NCBI RefSeq assembly: GCF_041346945.1
Contig: NZ_CP166850.1
Span: forward strand, 5,192,501-5,256,500
Direction: 5' to 3'
DNA from: Amycolatopsis sp. cg9
GTDB lineage: Bacteria; Actinomycetota; Actinomycetes; Mycobacteriales; Pseudonocardiaceae
DNA length: 64,000 nucleotides
This document shows, piece after piece, positions 17,803 to 26,740 of the stretch; the first letter of the stretch is position 1, and each line of letters starts with the position of its first letter. The notes under the pieces are model-generated. The model ran no database searches. It was given only the letters and a program-made list of their open reading frames with translations, and was not told where the DNA came from. The position numbers and the translations under genes were made by a program.

Positions 17803-18690
17803 ATGACCACCGTGCTGACGCCGGCCGCACCCGCGCCGCCGGCCGCGGCGCCCGGCCGGATCCGGCGCATCGGGCGGCGGATCGCGAGCCCGTGGACCTA
17901 CGCCGCGCTGATCGCGATCCTGGCCGGCTCGGCGTTCCCCGTGTACTGGTCGTTCGTCGTCTCCTCGCAGACGACGGAGGCGGTCGGGAGCGTGCCGCCC
18001 GTGCTCGTGCCCGGCGGGCACCTGTTCGAGAACATCGCCCGCGTCTTCGACGAGACGAACTTCGCGCTGGCGCTGGGGAACTCGCTGATCGTCGCGGGCA
18101 CGATCACCGTGTCCGTGGTGCTGTTCTCGACGCTCGCCGGGTTCGCCTTCGCCAAGCTGAAATTCCGCGGGCGGACGTTCCTGCTGCTGCTCGTGGTCGC
18201 CACCCAGGCGATCCCGACCGAGCTCGGCGTCGTCCCGCTCTACATGATGATGGCCGACTTCGGCTGGGCCGGGCAGCTGCAGGCGGTGATCGTGCCCGGG
18301 CTCGTCACCGCGTTCGGCGTGTTCTTCATGCGCCAGTACTTCGAACGCGCGCTGCCGCTGGAGCTGCTGGAAGCCGGGCGGATGGACGGCTGCGGCTCGC
18401 TGCGGCTGTTCTGGCACGTGGCGCTGCCCGCCGCCCGCCCGGCCGCGGCGGTGCTCGGGCTGTTCACGTTCATGCAGGCGTGGAACGACTTCTTCTGGCC
18501 GCTGGTGGTGCTGGTGCCGGAGAACCCGACGGTTCAGACCGCACTGTCCAGCCTGGCCAGTGGCTACACCACCGACTACACGCTCGTGCTCACCGCCGCG
18601 ACCATCGGCACCGTCCCCGTCCTCCTCGTGTTCCTGCTGTTCGGCCGCCAGATCGTCGGCGGCATCATGCAGGGCGCGCTCAAGGGCTGA
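17803..18690 (+). CDS. cebG: Sugar ABC transporter permease (CebG-like)
   Basis: The protein has 295 residues and is a MalG-type permease. It has an Ala/Pro-rich cytosolic start, six predicted helices and the EAA loop EAGRMDGCGSLRLFWHVALP. It follows cebF by 9 bp with GAGGAG before the ATG. Together with CebF it should form the translocation pore for sugar delivered by CebE. Confidence 0.88.
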   Translation: MTTVLTPAAPAPPAAAPGRIRRIGRRIASPWTYAALIAILAGSAFPVYWSFVVSSQTTEAVGSVPPVLVPGGHLFENIARVFDETNFALALGNSLIVAGTITVSVVLFSTLAGFAFAKLKFRGRTFLLLLVVATQAIPTELGVVPLYMMMADFGWAGQLQAVIVPGLVTAFGVFFMRQYFERALPLELLEAGRMDGCGSLRLFWHVALPAARPAAAVLGLFTFMQAWNDFFWPLVVLVPENPTVQTALSSLASGYTTDYTLVLTAATIGTVPVLLVFLLFGRQIVGGIMQGALKG

Positions 18691-18706
18691 CCTCCCGGAG
18701 ATCACC

Positions 18707-20074
18707 GTGACCACCAGTTTCCCGCCCGGTTTCCGCTGGGGCGTCGCCACTTCGGCGTTCCAGATCGAGGGCGCCACCACCGCGGACGGCCGCGGACCGT
18801 CCATCTGGGACACCTTCGCCGCGGTCCCCGGCGCGGTGGCGGGCGGCGACACCGGGGAGCCGGCGGCGGACCACTACCACCGCTGGCCCCAGGACCTCGC
18901 CCTGCTCGCCGGCCTCGGCGTGGACGCCTACCGGTTCTCGGTGTCGTGGCCGCGCGTGCAGCCCTCCGGCCGCGGCCGCGTCGAACGCCGCGGGCTCGAC
19001 TTCTACCGGCGGCTCGTGGAAGGGCTGCGGGAGAAGGGGATCGAGCCGTTCCTGACGCTTTACCACTGGGACCTGCCCCAGGCGCTGGAGGACGAAGGCG
19101 GCTGGCGGTCCCGCGACACGGCGTTCCGGTTCGCCGACTATGCGGCCCTGGTCCACGCGGAGCTCGGTGACCTGGTCGAGCACTGGACGACGCTGAACGA
19201 GCCGTACCCGTGCGCGGTCGCGGGCTACGGCGAGGGCCGCCACGCACCCGGCGCGAAGGAGGGGCACGGCGCCCTCGCGGCGGCCCACCACCTGCTGCTC
19301 GGACACGGCTCGGCGGTGCGCGCGATGCGGGCGCAGGCACCGCCGCACCACCAGTTCGGCATCGTCCTCAACCAGTCCCCGGTGGTCCCGGTGTCCGGTT
19401 CGGCCGCGGACGCGGCGGCCGCCGCCCGCCAGGACACGCTGCTGCGCCGCCAGTTCACCGACCCGCTGTTCGGCGGCCGCTACGCGCCGGGCCTGGCGGC
19501 GATGTTCAGCGGCGTCTCGGACTTCGCCTTCCGCCGCGACGGCGACCTGGGGACGATCGGGCAGCCGCTGGACTACCTGGGCGTCAACTACTACTACCGC
19601 CTCCACGTCGCGGACGCCCCGCTCCGCGAACCGGACCCGGCGGCACGGACGGTGGCCGACATCGGCGTCGACACCTCGCGGCTGCCGGACGTCCCGCGCA
19701 CGGGCATGGGCTGGCCGGTGGAGCCGGAGGGCCTGACGGAGGCATTGGTGGGCCTGCACAACCGCTACCCGGGGCTGCCCCCGGTGTACGTCACGGAGAA
19801 CGGCTGCGTCTACCCGGACCGCAGCGACTTCGCCGACTACGAGCGCATCACGTACCTGAGCGAGCACATCGAGGCGGCGCGCACCGCCGCGGCGGCGGGG
19901 GTGGACCTGCGGGGGTACTTCTGCTGGTCCCTGCTGGACAACTTCGAGTGGGCGCACGGGTACAAGCACCGGTTCGGCCTGGTGCACGTGGACTACGCGA
20001 CGCAGGCGCGGACGCCCCGGGCGAGTTACCGCTGGTACCGCGACTTCGTGACGGCCCAGCACACGACTCGGTAA
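18707..20074 (+). CDS. bglC: Beta-glucosidase, glycoside hydrolase family 1 (BglC-like)
   Basis: The protein has 455 residues, the normal GH1 length. Signature motifs are FRWGVATSAFQIEGA at the N-terminus, TLNEP (acid/base Glu), YVTENG (nucleophile Glu), and SLLDNFEWAHGYKHRFGLVH near the end. It has no signal peptide, so it hydrolyses imported cellobiose in the cytosol. GTG 18707 is preceded by GGAG (18697-18700). It closes the cebEFG-bglC operon, 16 bp after cebG. Confidence 0.92.
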   Translation: MTTSFPPGFRWGVATSAFQIEGATTADGRGPSIWDTFAAVPGAVAGGDTGEPAADHYHRWPQDLALLAGLGVDAYRFSVSWPRVQPSGRGRVERRGLDFYRRLVEGLREKGIEPFLTLYHWDLPQALEDEGGWRSRDTAFRFADYAALVHAELGDLVEHWTTLNEPYPCAVAGYGEGRHAPGAKEGHGALAAAHHLLLGHGSAVRAMRAQAPPHHQFGIVLNQSPVVPVSGSAADAAAAARQDTLLRRQFTDPLFGGRYAPGLAAMFSGVSDFAFRRDGDLGTIGQPLDYLGVNYYYRLHVADAPLREPDPAARTVADIGVDTSRLPDVPRTGMGWPVEPEGLTEALVGLHNRYPGLPPVYVTENGCVYPDRSDFADYERITYLSEHIEAARTAAAAGVDLRGYFCWSLLDNFEWAHGYKHRFGLVHVDYATQARTPRASYRWYRDFVTAQHTTR

Positions 20075-20103
20075 AGCGCTGGTCCGCCGGGCCGGGCCGA
20101 CCC

Positions 20104-20109
20104 TACGGT
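20104..20109 (+). promoter_or_regulatory. Candidate -10 of a leaderless promoter
   Basis: TACGGT is 6 nt before ATG 20116, with no ribosome binding site. It separates this gene from the bglC operon. Confidence 0.5.
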
Positions 20110-20115
20110 GACGCC

Positions 20116-20460
20116 ATGAGCGATCACCCGGAAGCGCCCGTCGGGGCGTTAGAACCGCCGTACTACGTGGCTGTCTTCACCACTGTGCGAACCGCGGAGC
20201 AGAGCGGGTACGGCGAAACGAACGCCCGCATGGAAGAACTCGTCCGGGAGGTCCCCGGCTACCTGGGGATGGACCACGCGCAGACCCCGGGCGGACTGGG
20301 CATCACCGTCGGGTACTTCCGCGACGCCGACGCCCTCGGCGAGTGGCGCCGCAACGCCGAGCACCGCGGAGCGCAGCAGCGCGGCCGGGCCGAGTGGTAC
20401 CAGAGCTACACCCTGCACGTGGCGAAGGTGGAGCGCAGCCACGGTTTCACCCGGCCCTGA
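20116..20460 (+). CDS. Antibiotic biosynthesis monooxygenase-domain protein
   Basis: The protein has 114 residues of the dimeric alpha/beta (ferredoxin-like) ABM family: YYVAVFTTVRT strand, MEELVREVPGYLGMDHAQ, GLGITVGYFRDADALGEWRR, and YQSYTLHVAKVER. Members include small cofactor-free oxygenases and haem-degrading enzymes, but most are uncharacterised. No catalytic residues can be assigned. It is leaderless by appearance and ends at a long hairpin. Confidence 0.75.
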   Translation: MSDHPEAPVGALEPPYYVAVFTTVRTAEQSGYGETNARMEELVREVPGYLGMDHAQTPGGLGITVGYFRDADALGEWRRNAEHRGAQQRGRAEWYQSYTLHVAKVERSHGFTRP

Positions 20461-20466
20461 ACGCCA

Positions 20467-20511
20467 TGAGGGGCACCTTCCTGGCTCTCAAGTCCAGGAA
20501 GGTGCCCCTCA
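20467..20511. terminator. Long perfect hairpin (family with GGGGCACCTT stem), bidirectional terminator
   Basis: Arms 20467-20484 and 20494-20511 pair perfectly over 18 bp (TGAGGGGCACCTTCCTGG) with a 9-nt loop. It sits between two convergent genes. A related hairpin with the same GAGGGGCACCTTC core occurs at 36361-36411, so it is also a dispersed repeat. Confidence 0.8.
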
Positions 20512-20520
20512 GGCAGCTCG

Positions 20521-22317
20521 CTACTTCTTGTACAGGCCTTCGATGTCGTTCGCGTAGTTCTTCGACACCACGTTCCGCTTCAGCTTCAGGCTCGGCGTGA
20601 TCTCGCCGCCGGCCTCGGTGAAGTCGTTGGACAGCACCGTGAACTTCTTGATCGCCTCGGCCTTCGACACCTGCTTGTTCGCCTCGTCCACCGCCGCCTG
20701 GATCTCGGCGAGCAGGTCGGCGTCCGAAGCGAGGTCCGCGACCGTGGCCGAAGAAGGCTTGCCGTGCTGGGACTTCCACGCCGGGAAGTACTCCTCGTCC
20801 ACCGTGACCAGTGCCGCGATGAACGGGCGCTGGTCGCCGACCACCATGGCCTGGCTGACCAGCGGGGCCGCCTTGATCGTGTCCTCGAGGCCGGACGGGG
20901 CGACGTTCTTGCCGCCCGCCGTCACGATGATCTCCTTCTTGCGGCCGGTGATCTTCAGGAAGCCGTCGGAGTCGAGCTCGCCGAGGTCGCCGGTGTGGAA
21001 CCAGCCGTCGGTGAGCGCTTCCTTCGTCGCCTCCGGGTTGTTGTAGTACGCCCGGAACACGACGTCGCCCTTGAGCATGACCTCGCCGTCGTCGGCGATG
21101 CGGACCGACGTGCCGTTGACCGGCTTGCCGACCGTGCCGACGCGGAACGCCGTCTGCGTGTTGACGTTCGCCGCCGCGGACGTCTCGGTCAGGCCGTAGC
21201 CCTCGAACACCGGGACGCCGATGCCGCGGAAGAAGTGCGCCAGCCGCGCGCCGAGCGGGGCGCCGCCGGACACCGCCGCGACGCAGCGGCCGCCGAGGGC
21301 CGCGCGCAGCTTGCCGTAGACGAGCTTGTCGAACGCCAGGTGCTTCAGCTTGAGGCCGAGCCCGGCGCCGCCCTTGTCCTGGGCCTGGCTGTACTCGACC
21401 GCGACCGCCTCGGCGGCGTCGAAGATCTTGCCCTTGCCGTCGCCGTGGGCCTTCTGCTTCGCCGAGTTGTAGACCTTCTCGAACACGCGCGGCACGGCGA
21501 CGACGAACGTCGGCCGGAACGTGCCGAGGTCGGCGACCAGGTTCTTGACGTCCGGGGTGTGCCCGAGGGTGACCCGGGCGGTGAGCGCGGTCACCGCGAT
21601 CGCGCGGGCCAGCACGTGCGCCAGCGGCAGGAACACCAGCAGCGAGTTGCCCTGCTCCATCAGCTGCGGGAACGCCTCGATGTCGGCGCGGATCTCGGCC
21701 AGCAGGTTGCGGTGGGTCAGCTCGACGCCCTTGGGGCGGCCGGTGGTGCCCGAGGTGTAGACGATCGTGGCGAGCTCGTCGGCGCTGACCTCGCGGCGGC
21801 GCTCGTGCAGCTCGTCGTCGGACAGCGAAGCGCCCAGCGCGGCCAGCTCTTCGACGGCGGGGGAGTCGCCCTCGATCTGCCAGGTGTGGTCCAGCCCGGT
21901 GAGCCGGTCGCGGATCTCCTCGACCGCGCCGCGGTGGCCGTTCGTCTCGACGAACACGCCCTTGGCGGCCGAGTCGGAGAGGATCCAGTACACCTGTTCG
22001 GGCGACGAGGTGTCGTAGATCGGCACCGTGACCGCGCCCGCGGCCCAGATCGCGAAGTCGATCAGCGTCCACTCGTAGCGGGTCTTCGACATGATCGCGA
22101 CGCGGTCGCCGCGGCCGATCCCGGCCTGGGCCATGCCCTTGGCGACGGCCAGCACCTGGGCGGCGAACTCCTTGGCGGTCACGTCCAGCCAGCTGCCCTC
22201 GACCTGGCGGCGGAAGCTCACCACGTCGGAGAACCGCTCGGCGTTCGCCCAGACGACATCGGACATGTTCTCGTCGTCGGCCACCGGCTTGCCGGCGGGA
22301 GCGCTGTATTCGCGCAC
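20521..22317 (-). CDS. fadD15: Long-chain fatty acid--CoA ligase (FadD15-like)
   Basis: The protein has 598 residues and belongs to the adenylate-forming enzymes: P-loop-like YTSGTTGRPKGVELTH, the GYGLTETSAAANVNTQ motif, GWFHTGDLGELDSDGFLKI, and the hinge plus catalytic lysine region (GRKKEIIVTAGGKNV, TPSLKLKRNVV). It makes acyl-CoA from fatty acid, ATP and CoA. Start GTG 22317 has GGAGG 5 nt upstream; TTG 22335 would place that site inside the gene. It is the homologue of Rv2187, and the genes that follow also match that mycobacterial region. Confidence 0.9.
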   Translation of the reverse strand: MREYSAPAGKPVADDENMSDVVWANAERFSDVVSFRRQVEGSWLDVTAKEFAAQVLAVAKGMAQAGIGRGDRVAIMSKTRYEWTLIDFAIWAAGAVTVPIYDTSSPEQVYWILSDSAAKGVFVETNGHRGAVEEIRDRLTGLDHTWQIEGDSPAVEELAALGASLSDDELHERRREVSADELATIVYTSGTTGRPKGVELTHRNLLAEIRADIEAFPQLMEQGNSLLVFLPLAHVLARAIAVTALTARVTLGHTPDVKNLVADLGTFRPTFVVAVPRVFEKVYNSAKQKAHGDGKGKIFDAAEAVAVEYSQAQDKGGAGLGLKLKHLAFDKLVYGKLRAALGGRCVAAVSGGAPLGARLAHFFRGIGVPVFEGYGLTETSAAANVNTQTAFRVGTVGKPVNGTSVRIADDGEVMLKGDVVFRAYYNNPEATKEALTDGWFHTGDLGELDSDGFLKITGRKKEIIVTAGGKNVAPSGLEDTIKAAPLVSQAMVVGDQRPFIAALVTVDEEYFPAWKSQHGKPSSATVADLASDADLLAEIQAAVDEANKQVSKAEAIKKFTVLSNDFTEAGGEITPSLKLKRNVVSKNYANDIEGLYKK

Positions 22318-22444
22318 GTGGACCTCCGTGTTCAACGCGTGCGGCAGGCGACACCGCTGTTACCCGCCAGTCAACTTAGCGTGGTGAGCACCTTAAGACC
22401 ATGCTGATCGCCGTCGCACGGCGAGGGCGTGACATTCTTCGCAC

Positions 22445-22855
22445 GTGAACGCACCGCCCGCCATCGACGTCGTCGACGAGACGTTCCTCGCGGTCCCGCC
22501 GTCCACCGTGGCCGCCGCTTTCGCCGATCCCAGGTCGTGGACGCGCTACTGGCCCGACCTGGTCCTGGAGGTCTACACCGACCGGGGGGACAAGGGCCTG
22601 CGCTGGACCGTGCGGGGCGCGCTCGTCGGTACGATGGAGGTCTGGCTCGAGCCGGTGCTCGACGGCACTCTGCTGCACTACTTCCTGCGGGCGACCCCCG
22701 CCGACGCGGCGGGCGCGCCCCGTGCGCTGGCGCCGCGCGACCTGCGCCGGGAGTTCGACCGGCGGGCCCGCGCGGCCAAGGCGATCGCGCTCGGGCTCAA
22801 GGAGATCCTGGAGGACGGGCGCGAGCCCGGGGTGCCTCCGCGCGGCGAAGACTGA
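22445..22855 (+). CDS. SRPBCC/polyketide cyclase-like protein
   Basis: The protein has 136 residues with the START-like ligand-binding fold: FLAVPPSTVAAAFADPRSW, RWTVRGALVGTMEVWLEP, LLHYFLRATPAD, and a C-terminal helix (RREFDRRARAAKAIALGLKE). The first of two such proteins in this block; the other follows at 23689. A lipid ligand is plausible given the fadD15 neighbour but not shown. It is divergent from fadD15. Confidence 0.8.
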   Translation: MNAPPAIDVVDETFLAVPPSTVAAAFADPRSWTRYWPDLVLEVYTDRGDKGLRWTVRGALVGTMEVWLEPVLDGTLLHYFLRATPADAAGAPRALAPRDLRREFDRRARAAKAIALGLKEILEDGREPGVPPRGED

Positions 22856-22866
22856 AGGGACCAGGG

Positions 22867-23661
22867 GTGCGGGTACACGTCGTCTCGGACGTGCACGGCA
22901 ACGCGGACGCGCTGAAGCGGGCGGGGGACGGGGCCGACGCGCTGGTCGTGCTCGGCGACCTGCTGGACTTCGTCGACTACCGCGACCACGACAAGGGCAT
23001 CATGGGCGCGCTGTTCGGCGCCGAGAAGGTGGGGGAGTTCGCGCGCCTGCGCCGCGAGGGCACCCGTGACGAAACCGTTGCCTTCTCCCGGACGCTCTGG
23101 GCGAGCCTCGACGACCCGGCCGCCGCGGTCGACGAGGCCATCCGCGAGCAGTACGCGGCGCTGTTCGCGGCCATGACCGCGCCCACCTACGCCACCCCCG
23201 GCAACGTCGACACGCCCTCGCTGTGGCCCGAGTTCACCGGCGAGGGCGTCCAGGTCCTCGACGGCGAGGTGGCCGAGATCGGCGGCCTCCGGTTCGGGTT
23301 CGTCGGCGGCGCGCTGTTGCCCGACGGCGTCGTCCCGCGCCGCCGCAAGGGCGCCGCCTGGCGCCCCTACCTGCGGGATCGCGAGGACTACGACAAGAGC
23401 GTCGCCGCGCTCACCGACATCGATGTCCTCTGCACGCACGGCCCGCCGGCGCTGCCGGAGCTGACCTACGACGTCGTCGCGCGCCGCAACGAGATCGGCT
23501 CCACCGCGCTGCTGGAGCTGATCCGGGAGCAGCGGCCGCGCTGGTCGGTGTTCGGCCACGTGCACCAGCCGCTGTCCTCGCGCGTCCGGGTCGGCCTGAC
23601 CGAGTGCCGTAACGTGGGTCACTTCAAGGAGACCGGGCAGCCGTACGTGCTGCGCTGGTGA
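22867..23661 (+). CDS. Metallophosphoesterase
   Basis: The protein has 264 residues of the calcineurin-like phosphoesterase fold. Metal-ligand motifs are DVHGNADAL (D-x-H), LGDLLDFVD (GD), PGNVD (GN-like), THGPP and FGHVHQP (GHxH). GTG 22867 follows AAGGGACCAGG and lies 11 bp after the SRPBCC gene, suggesting co-transcription. The substrate is unknown; homologues lie in the same neighbourhood in other Pseudonocardiales in my recollection. Confidence 0.87.
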   Translation: MRVHVVSDVHGNADALKRAGDGADALVVLGDLLDFVDYRDHDKGIMGALFGAEKVGEFARLRREGTRDETVAFSRTLWASLDDPAAAVDEAIREQYAALFAAMTAPTYATPGNVDTPSLWPEFTGEGVQVLDGEVAEIGGLRFGFVGGALLPDGVVPRRRKGAAWRPYLRDREDYDKSVAALTDIDVLCTHGPPALPELTYDVVARRNEIGSTALLELIREQRPRWSVFGHVHQPLSSRVRVGLTECRNVGHFKETGQPYVLRW

Positions 23662-23675
23662 CCGACCGCGGCGGC

Positions 23676-23681
23676 TACGCT
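23676..23681 (+). promoter_or_regulatory. Candidate -10 of a leaderless promoter
   Basis: TACGCT is 7 nt before ATG 23689; no Shine-Dalgarno sequence is visible. Confidence 0.45.
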
Positions 23682-23688
23682 TCGTCCC

Positions 23689-24123
23689 ATGGCCGAGCAG
23701 TCCACACAGTCCATCGAGGTCGACGCCGAGCCCAGCCGGGTGATGGCCGTGATCGCCGACTTCCCCGCGTACCCGGAATGGGCCAAGGCCGTCCGGCAGA
23801 CCGAGGTCCTCGACACCGACGCCGGTGGCCGGGCCAAACAGGTCAAGCTGACCCTGGACGCGGGCCCGATCAAGGACGTCTACACCCTCGAGTACGACTG
23901 GGACGGTGACGGCCTCGGCGTCAGCTGGCACCTGGTCAAGGGCCAGATGCAGAAGGCGCAGAACGGCCGGTACGCGCTCGAGGACCTGGGCGGCCGGACC
24001 CGGGTCACCTACACGCTCTCGGTCGAGCTGGCGCTCCCGATGATCGGGCTGCTGCGCCGCAAGGCCGAGAAGATGGTCATGGACACCGCGCTGAAGGAGC
24101 TCAAGAAGCGGGCCGAGGGGTAG
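23689..24123 (+). CDS. SRPBCC-family protein, Rv2185c-like
   Basis: The protein has 144 residues: STQSIEVDAEPSRVMAVIAD, FPAYPEWAKAVRQTEVLD, and a long C-terminal helix (GLLRRKAEKMVMDTALKELK). This is the START-like fold closest to mycobacterial TB16.3 (Rv2185c), which sits beside an ArsA-type ATPase as here. It probably binds a hydrophobic molecule. The ATPase gene starts 4 bp after its stop. Confidence 0.85.
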   Translation: MAEQSTQSIEVDAEPSRVMAVIADFPAYPEWAKAVRQTEVLDTDAGGRAKQVKLTLDAGPIKDVYTLEYDWDGDGLGVSWHLVKGQMQKAQNGRYALEDLGGRTRVTYTLSVELALPMIGLLRRKAEKMVMDTALKELKKRAEG

Positions 24124-24127
24124 CCGC

Positions 24128-25255
24128 GTGCGGATCCTGCTGTTCACCGGCAAGGGGGGTGTCGGGAAGACGACGCTGGCCGCCGCCACCGGCGCCGCCC
24201 TGGCCGCTCGCGGCAGGAAGACGCTGGTCGTGTCCACCGACCCGGCGCACTCGCTCGGCGACGCCTTCGGCCACCCCCTGGGCGCCGAACCGTCCGAAGT
24301 GGACGCCCTGCTGTCGGCCGTCCAGATCGATTCGCGGACGCTGGTGGACACCACCTGGCACCGGCTGCGCGCCGAGCTCCAGGCCGCACTGGCCGGCGCG
24401 GGGCTCGACACCTTGGACGCCGAAGAGCTCACCGTGCTGCCCGGCGTCGACGAGCTGCTCGCCCTCACCGAGGTCCGCCGGCTCGCCGAAGACGGGCCGT
24501 GGGAGACCATCGTCGTCGACTGCGGGCCGACGGCCGAGACGCTGCGGCTGCTCGCCCTCCCGGAAGCCGTCTCGGGCTACCTGACGCGCGTGTTCGGCCG
24601 CCGCGTCACCGAGTCCGTGCGCCGGCTCGGCGTCCACCTCGACGGCTTGCGCGCGCTGCTCACCGAGCCGTCGGTGACCACGGTCCGGCTGGTCCTCACC
24701 CCCGAGCGGGTGGTCGTCGCCGAAGCGCGCCGCACGCTCAGCTCGCTGGCCCTGCGCGGCATCGCCGTCGACGGCCTGATCGCCAACCGGCTGATGCCCG
24801 CGCCCGGCTTCTGGCGCGGCGGCGCCGCGTCGTGGCTGCGCACCCGCCGCACCCAGCAGGACGCCGTGCTCGCCGAGCTCTCCGGCGCCGGGTTCGAGCG
24901 CGTGTCCCGCGTCGAGCACCGCGCCGTCGAACCGGTCGGGCTGCCCGCGCTGCTGGAGATCGCCGCGGAGCTGTACCGCGACGGCGACCCCCTGGCCGGC
25001 GACGGCACCCCGGTCACCCCGCTGCTGCGGGTCCGCCGGGCACCGGACGGGTACACGCTGCGCATCGCGATCCCGCTCACGCGGGACGCCGAGGTCGACC
25101 TCGCCCGCGTCGACGACGACCTGGCGATCACCGTGGACGGCTTCCGCAGGCTCATCGCCCTGCCGGAGTCGCTGCGGCCGTGCCGGATCACCGGCGCGGA
25201 ATCCGACGCCGACGGCCTGGTCGTGAGCCTGGCCGGGAACCGGGGACGCGGGTGA
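24128..25255 (+). CDS. ArsA/Get3-type anion-transporting ATPase homologue (Rv2184c-like)
   Basis: The protein has 375 residues. The deviant Walker A motif GKGGVGKTT spans residues 8-16, with STDPAHSLGDAFGHPL as switch I and VVDCGPTAETLRLL as Walker B/switch II. The arsenite-binding Cys triad of true ArsA is absent, so arsenic export is unlikely. The last 80 residues form the small beta domain common to this actinobacterial group. Function is unknown; context suggests a role linked to lipid or envelope proteins. GTGA overlap with the next gene indicates coupling. Confidence 0.88.
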   Translation: MRILLFTGKGGVGKTTLAAATGAALAARGRKTLVVSTDPAHSLGDAFGHPLGAEPSEVDALLSAVQIDSRTLVDTTWHRLRAELQAALAGAGLDTLDAEELTVLPGVDELLALTEVRRLAEDGPWETIVVDCGPTAETLRLLALPEAVSGYLTRVFGRRVTESVRRLGVHLDGLRALLTEPSVTTVRLVLTPERVVVAEARRTLSSLALRGIAVDGLIANRLMPAPGFWRGGAASWLRTRRTQQDAVLAELSGAGFERVSRVEHRAVEPVGLPALLEIAAELYRDGDPLAGDGTPVTPLLRVRRAPDGYTLRIAIPLTRDAEVDLARVDDDLAITVDGFRRLIALPESLRPCRITGAESDADGLVVSLAGNRGRG

Positions 25256-25656
25256 GCGAAGAGGAACCCACGGACGGGCCGCGGCTCGTCGAGGAGCTCC
25301 GGCTGCTCGTCGAGATGGTCGTCGAGAAGGCGGCGCCCTGGCTGCAGGAGGTGGTCGCCGCCGGGCACGGCACCCCTGAGGAGGGGAACGCCGGGGCTTC
25401 GGCGTGCGGCTGGTGCCCGCTGTGTGCGATCGTCGCCGTTGTGCGAGGTGAGCGTCCCGAGCTGGTGGCGAGGGTGGCCGAGCAGCTCGCGCAGCTGGTC
25501 GCCCTGCTGCGCGCGGTGCTGGCGGACCGCTGGGAGCCGGAGGAGGGCGTCCACATGCCCGGGTTCCGGCCCGCGCCGCGGCCCCCGGCCGACGCGTCGG
25601 TGTCGGTGCGGGTCCAGCACATCGCCGTCCGCAGGCGTGACGAGTGGGAGAACTGA
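25252..25656 (+). CDS. Small conserved protein with a CxxC-type cluster
   Basis: The protein has 134 residues. It has an acidic start, a helix (LVEELRLLVEMVVEKAAPWL), the Cys-rich CGWCPLCAIVAV, another helix rich in Val/Leu, and a Pro-rich tail. CGWCPLC could bind a metal or act in redox chemistry. The position after the ArsA-like gene corresponds to Rv2183c. It starts in a GTGA overlap and stops directly before the glucokinase GTG. I do not know its function. Confidence 0.75.
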   Translation: MSEEEPTDGPRLVEELRLLVEMVVEKAAPWLQEVVAAGHGTPEEGNAGASACGWCPLCAIVAVVRGERPELVARVAEQLAQLVALLRAVLADRWEPEEGVHMPGFRPAPRPPADASVSVRVQHIAVRRRDEWEN

Positions 25657-26610
25657 GTGCGGACGATAGGGGTGGACGTCGGCGGGACGAGCGTCCGGGC
25701 CGGCGTGGTGGACGAGCGCGGCTCCCTGCTCGACACGGCACGCGTCGGGACGCCGAGCGAGGAAGGCGCCCTCGAGGACGCCATCGCGGGCGTCATCGAG
25801 GACCTGCGCAACCGCCACGAGGTGGCGGGCGTCGGCCTGGCCGTGGCCGGGTTCGTGGCCCGCGACCGCCGGTCGGTGATGTTCGCGCCGCACCTGGCCT
25901 GGCGCGGCGCGCCGGTTGCGGACCGGATCGAGAAGCGCGTCGGCCTGCCGGTGCTGCTGGAGCACGACGTCAACGCGGCGATGGTCGGCGAGCACCGCTT
26001 CGGCGCGGCCCGCGGCGCCCACGTGGCGGCGCTGGTGGCGCTGGGCACGGGCATCGGCGCGGGCCTGCTGCTGGACGGCAAGCTGTTCCGCGGCGCGTAC
26101 GGCGTCGCGCCGGAGCTGGGCCACCTGACGGTGGTCCGCGGCGGCCGGCCGTGCCCCTGCGGCAAGTACGGCTGCTGGGAGCGCTACTGCAGCGGCACGG
26201 CGCTGGCGGCGACGGCGGTGGAGCTGCTGGCCCGCCACCCGGGCCGCTCGACGGTGCTGGCCCAGCAGGTCGCGGGCGACCCGGGCTCGGTGACCGGCCG
26301 CCGCGTGGCGGGCGCGGCCCGCGACGGCGACCCGATCGCCCAGCTGGCGATGGCCGAGCTGGCCAAGTGGCTGGGCGAGGGCCTGGCACTGGTGGCGGAC
26401 GTGTTCGACCCGGAGATCATCGTGATCGGCGGGGGCGTGTCGGAGTCGGCGCCCCTGTTCCTGGACGAGGCCCGCGAGCACTACGCGGGCGCGATCACGG
26501 GAGCCCGGCACCGGCCCTTGGCGCGGATCCGCACGGCCCACCTGGGCGACGACACGGCGATCGTCGGCGCGGCGGCGCTGGCCCTGGAAGCGGCCAAGAC
26601 CCCGGTCTGA
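25657..26610 (+). CDS. ROK-family glucokinase
   Basis: The protein has 317 residues. The phosphate-binding motif IGVDVGGTSVRAG begins at residue 4, LEHDVNAAMVGEH provides the catalytic Asp, LGTGIGAGLLLDG is the second glycine-rich loop, and CPCGKYGCWERYCSG is the ROK zinc motif. It should make glucose 6-phosphate, using glucose freed by the beta-glucosidase among other sources. Its GTG directly abuts the previous stop, so it is the fourth gene of the SRPBCC-ATPase operon. Confidence 0.9.
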   Translation: MRTIGVDVGGTSVRAGVVDERGSLLDTARVGTPSEEGALEDAIAGVIEDLRNRHEVAGVGLAVAGFVARDRRSVMFAPHLAWRGAPVADRIEKRVGLPVLLEHDVNAAMVGEHRFGAARGAHVAALVALGTGIGAGLLLDGKLFRGAYGVAPELGHLTVVRGGRPCPCGKYGCWERYCSGTALAATAVELLARHPGRSTVLAQQVAGDPGSVTGRRVAGAARDGDPIAQLAMAELAKWLGEGLALVADVFDPEIIVIGGGVSESAPLFLDEAREHYAGAITGARHRPLARIRTAHLGDDTAIVGAAALALEAAKTPV

Positions 26611-26624
26611 CCGCGCTCGCCAAG

Positions 26625-26714
26625 GTCGCGAATGAGTCATTCGCGACCTCCAGCGTCCCGAATGACTCATTCGCGACCTCCAGCGTCCCGAATGACTCAT
26701 TCGGGACCCTCGTG
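26625..26714. repeat. Three 30-bp units around a GAATGASTCATTC palindrome
   Basis: Units start at 26625, 26655 and 26685. Each contains GAATGA(G/C)TCATTC flanked by GTCGCG or GTCCCG and its complement, so every unit is itself a palindrome. Related units occur at 39298-39350 and 58689-58741. They lie just after the glucokinase stop. Confidence 0.85.
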
Positions 26715-26740
26715 GCCCGGAACCGTCGGTGGCTCCCGAT

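Noticed and set aside
16669..18852. Long minus-strand open frame opposite cebE-cebG
   Set aside because: Composition is His/Arg/Asp-rich shadow sequence; the plus-strand transporter genes explain the region.
24128..25255. Arsenite efflux ATPase (ArsA)
   Set aside because: The arsenite-binding cysteines are missing and no arsB or arsenic regulator is adjacent; the Rv2184c-type context fits better.
26625..26714. Three regularly spaced repeats resembling a CRISPR array
   Set aside because: The repeats are contiguous, without unique spacers, and no cas genes are present.
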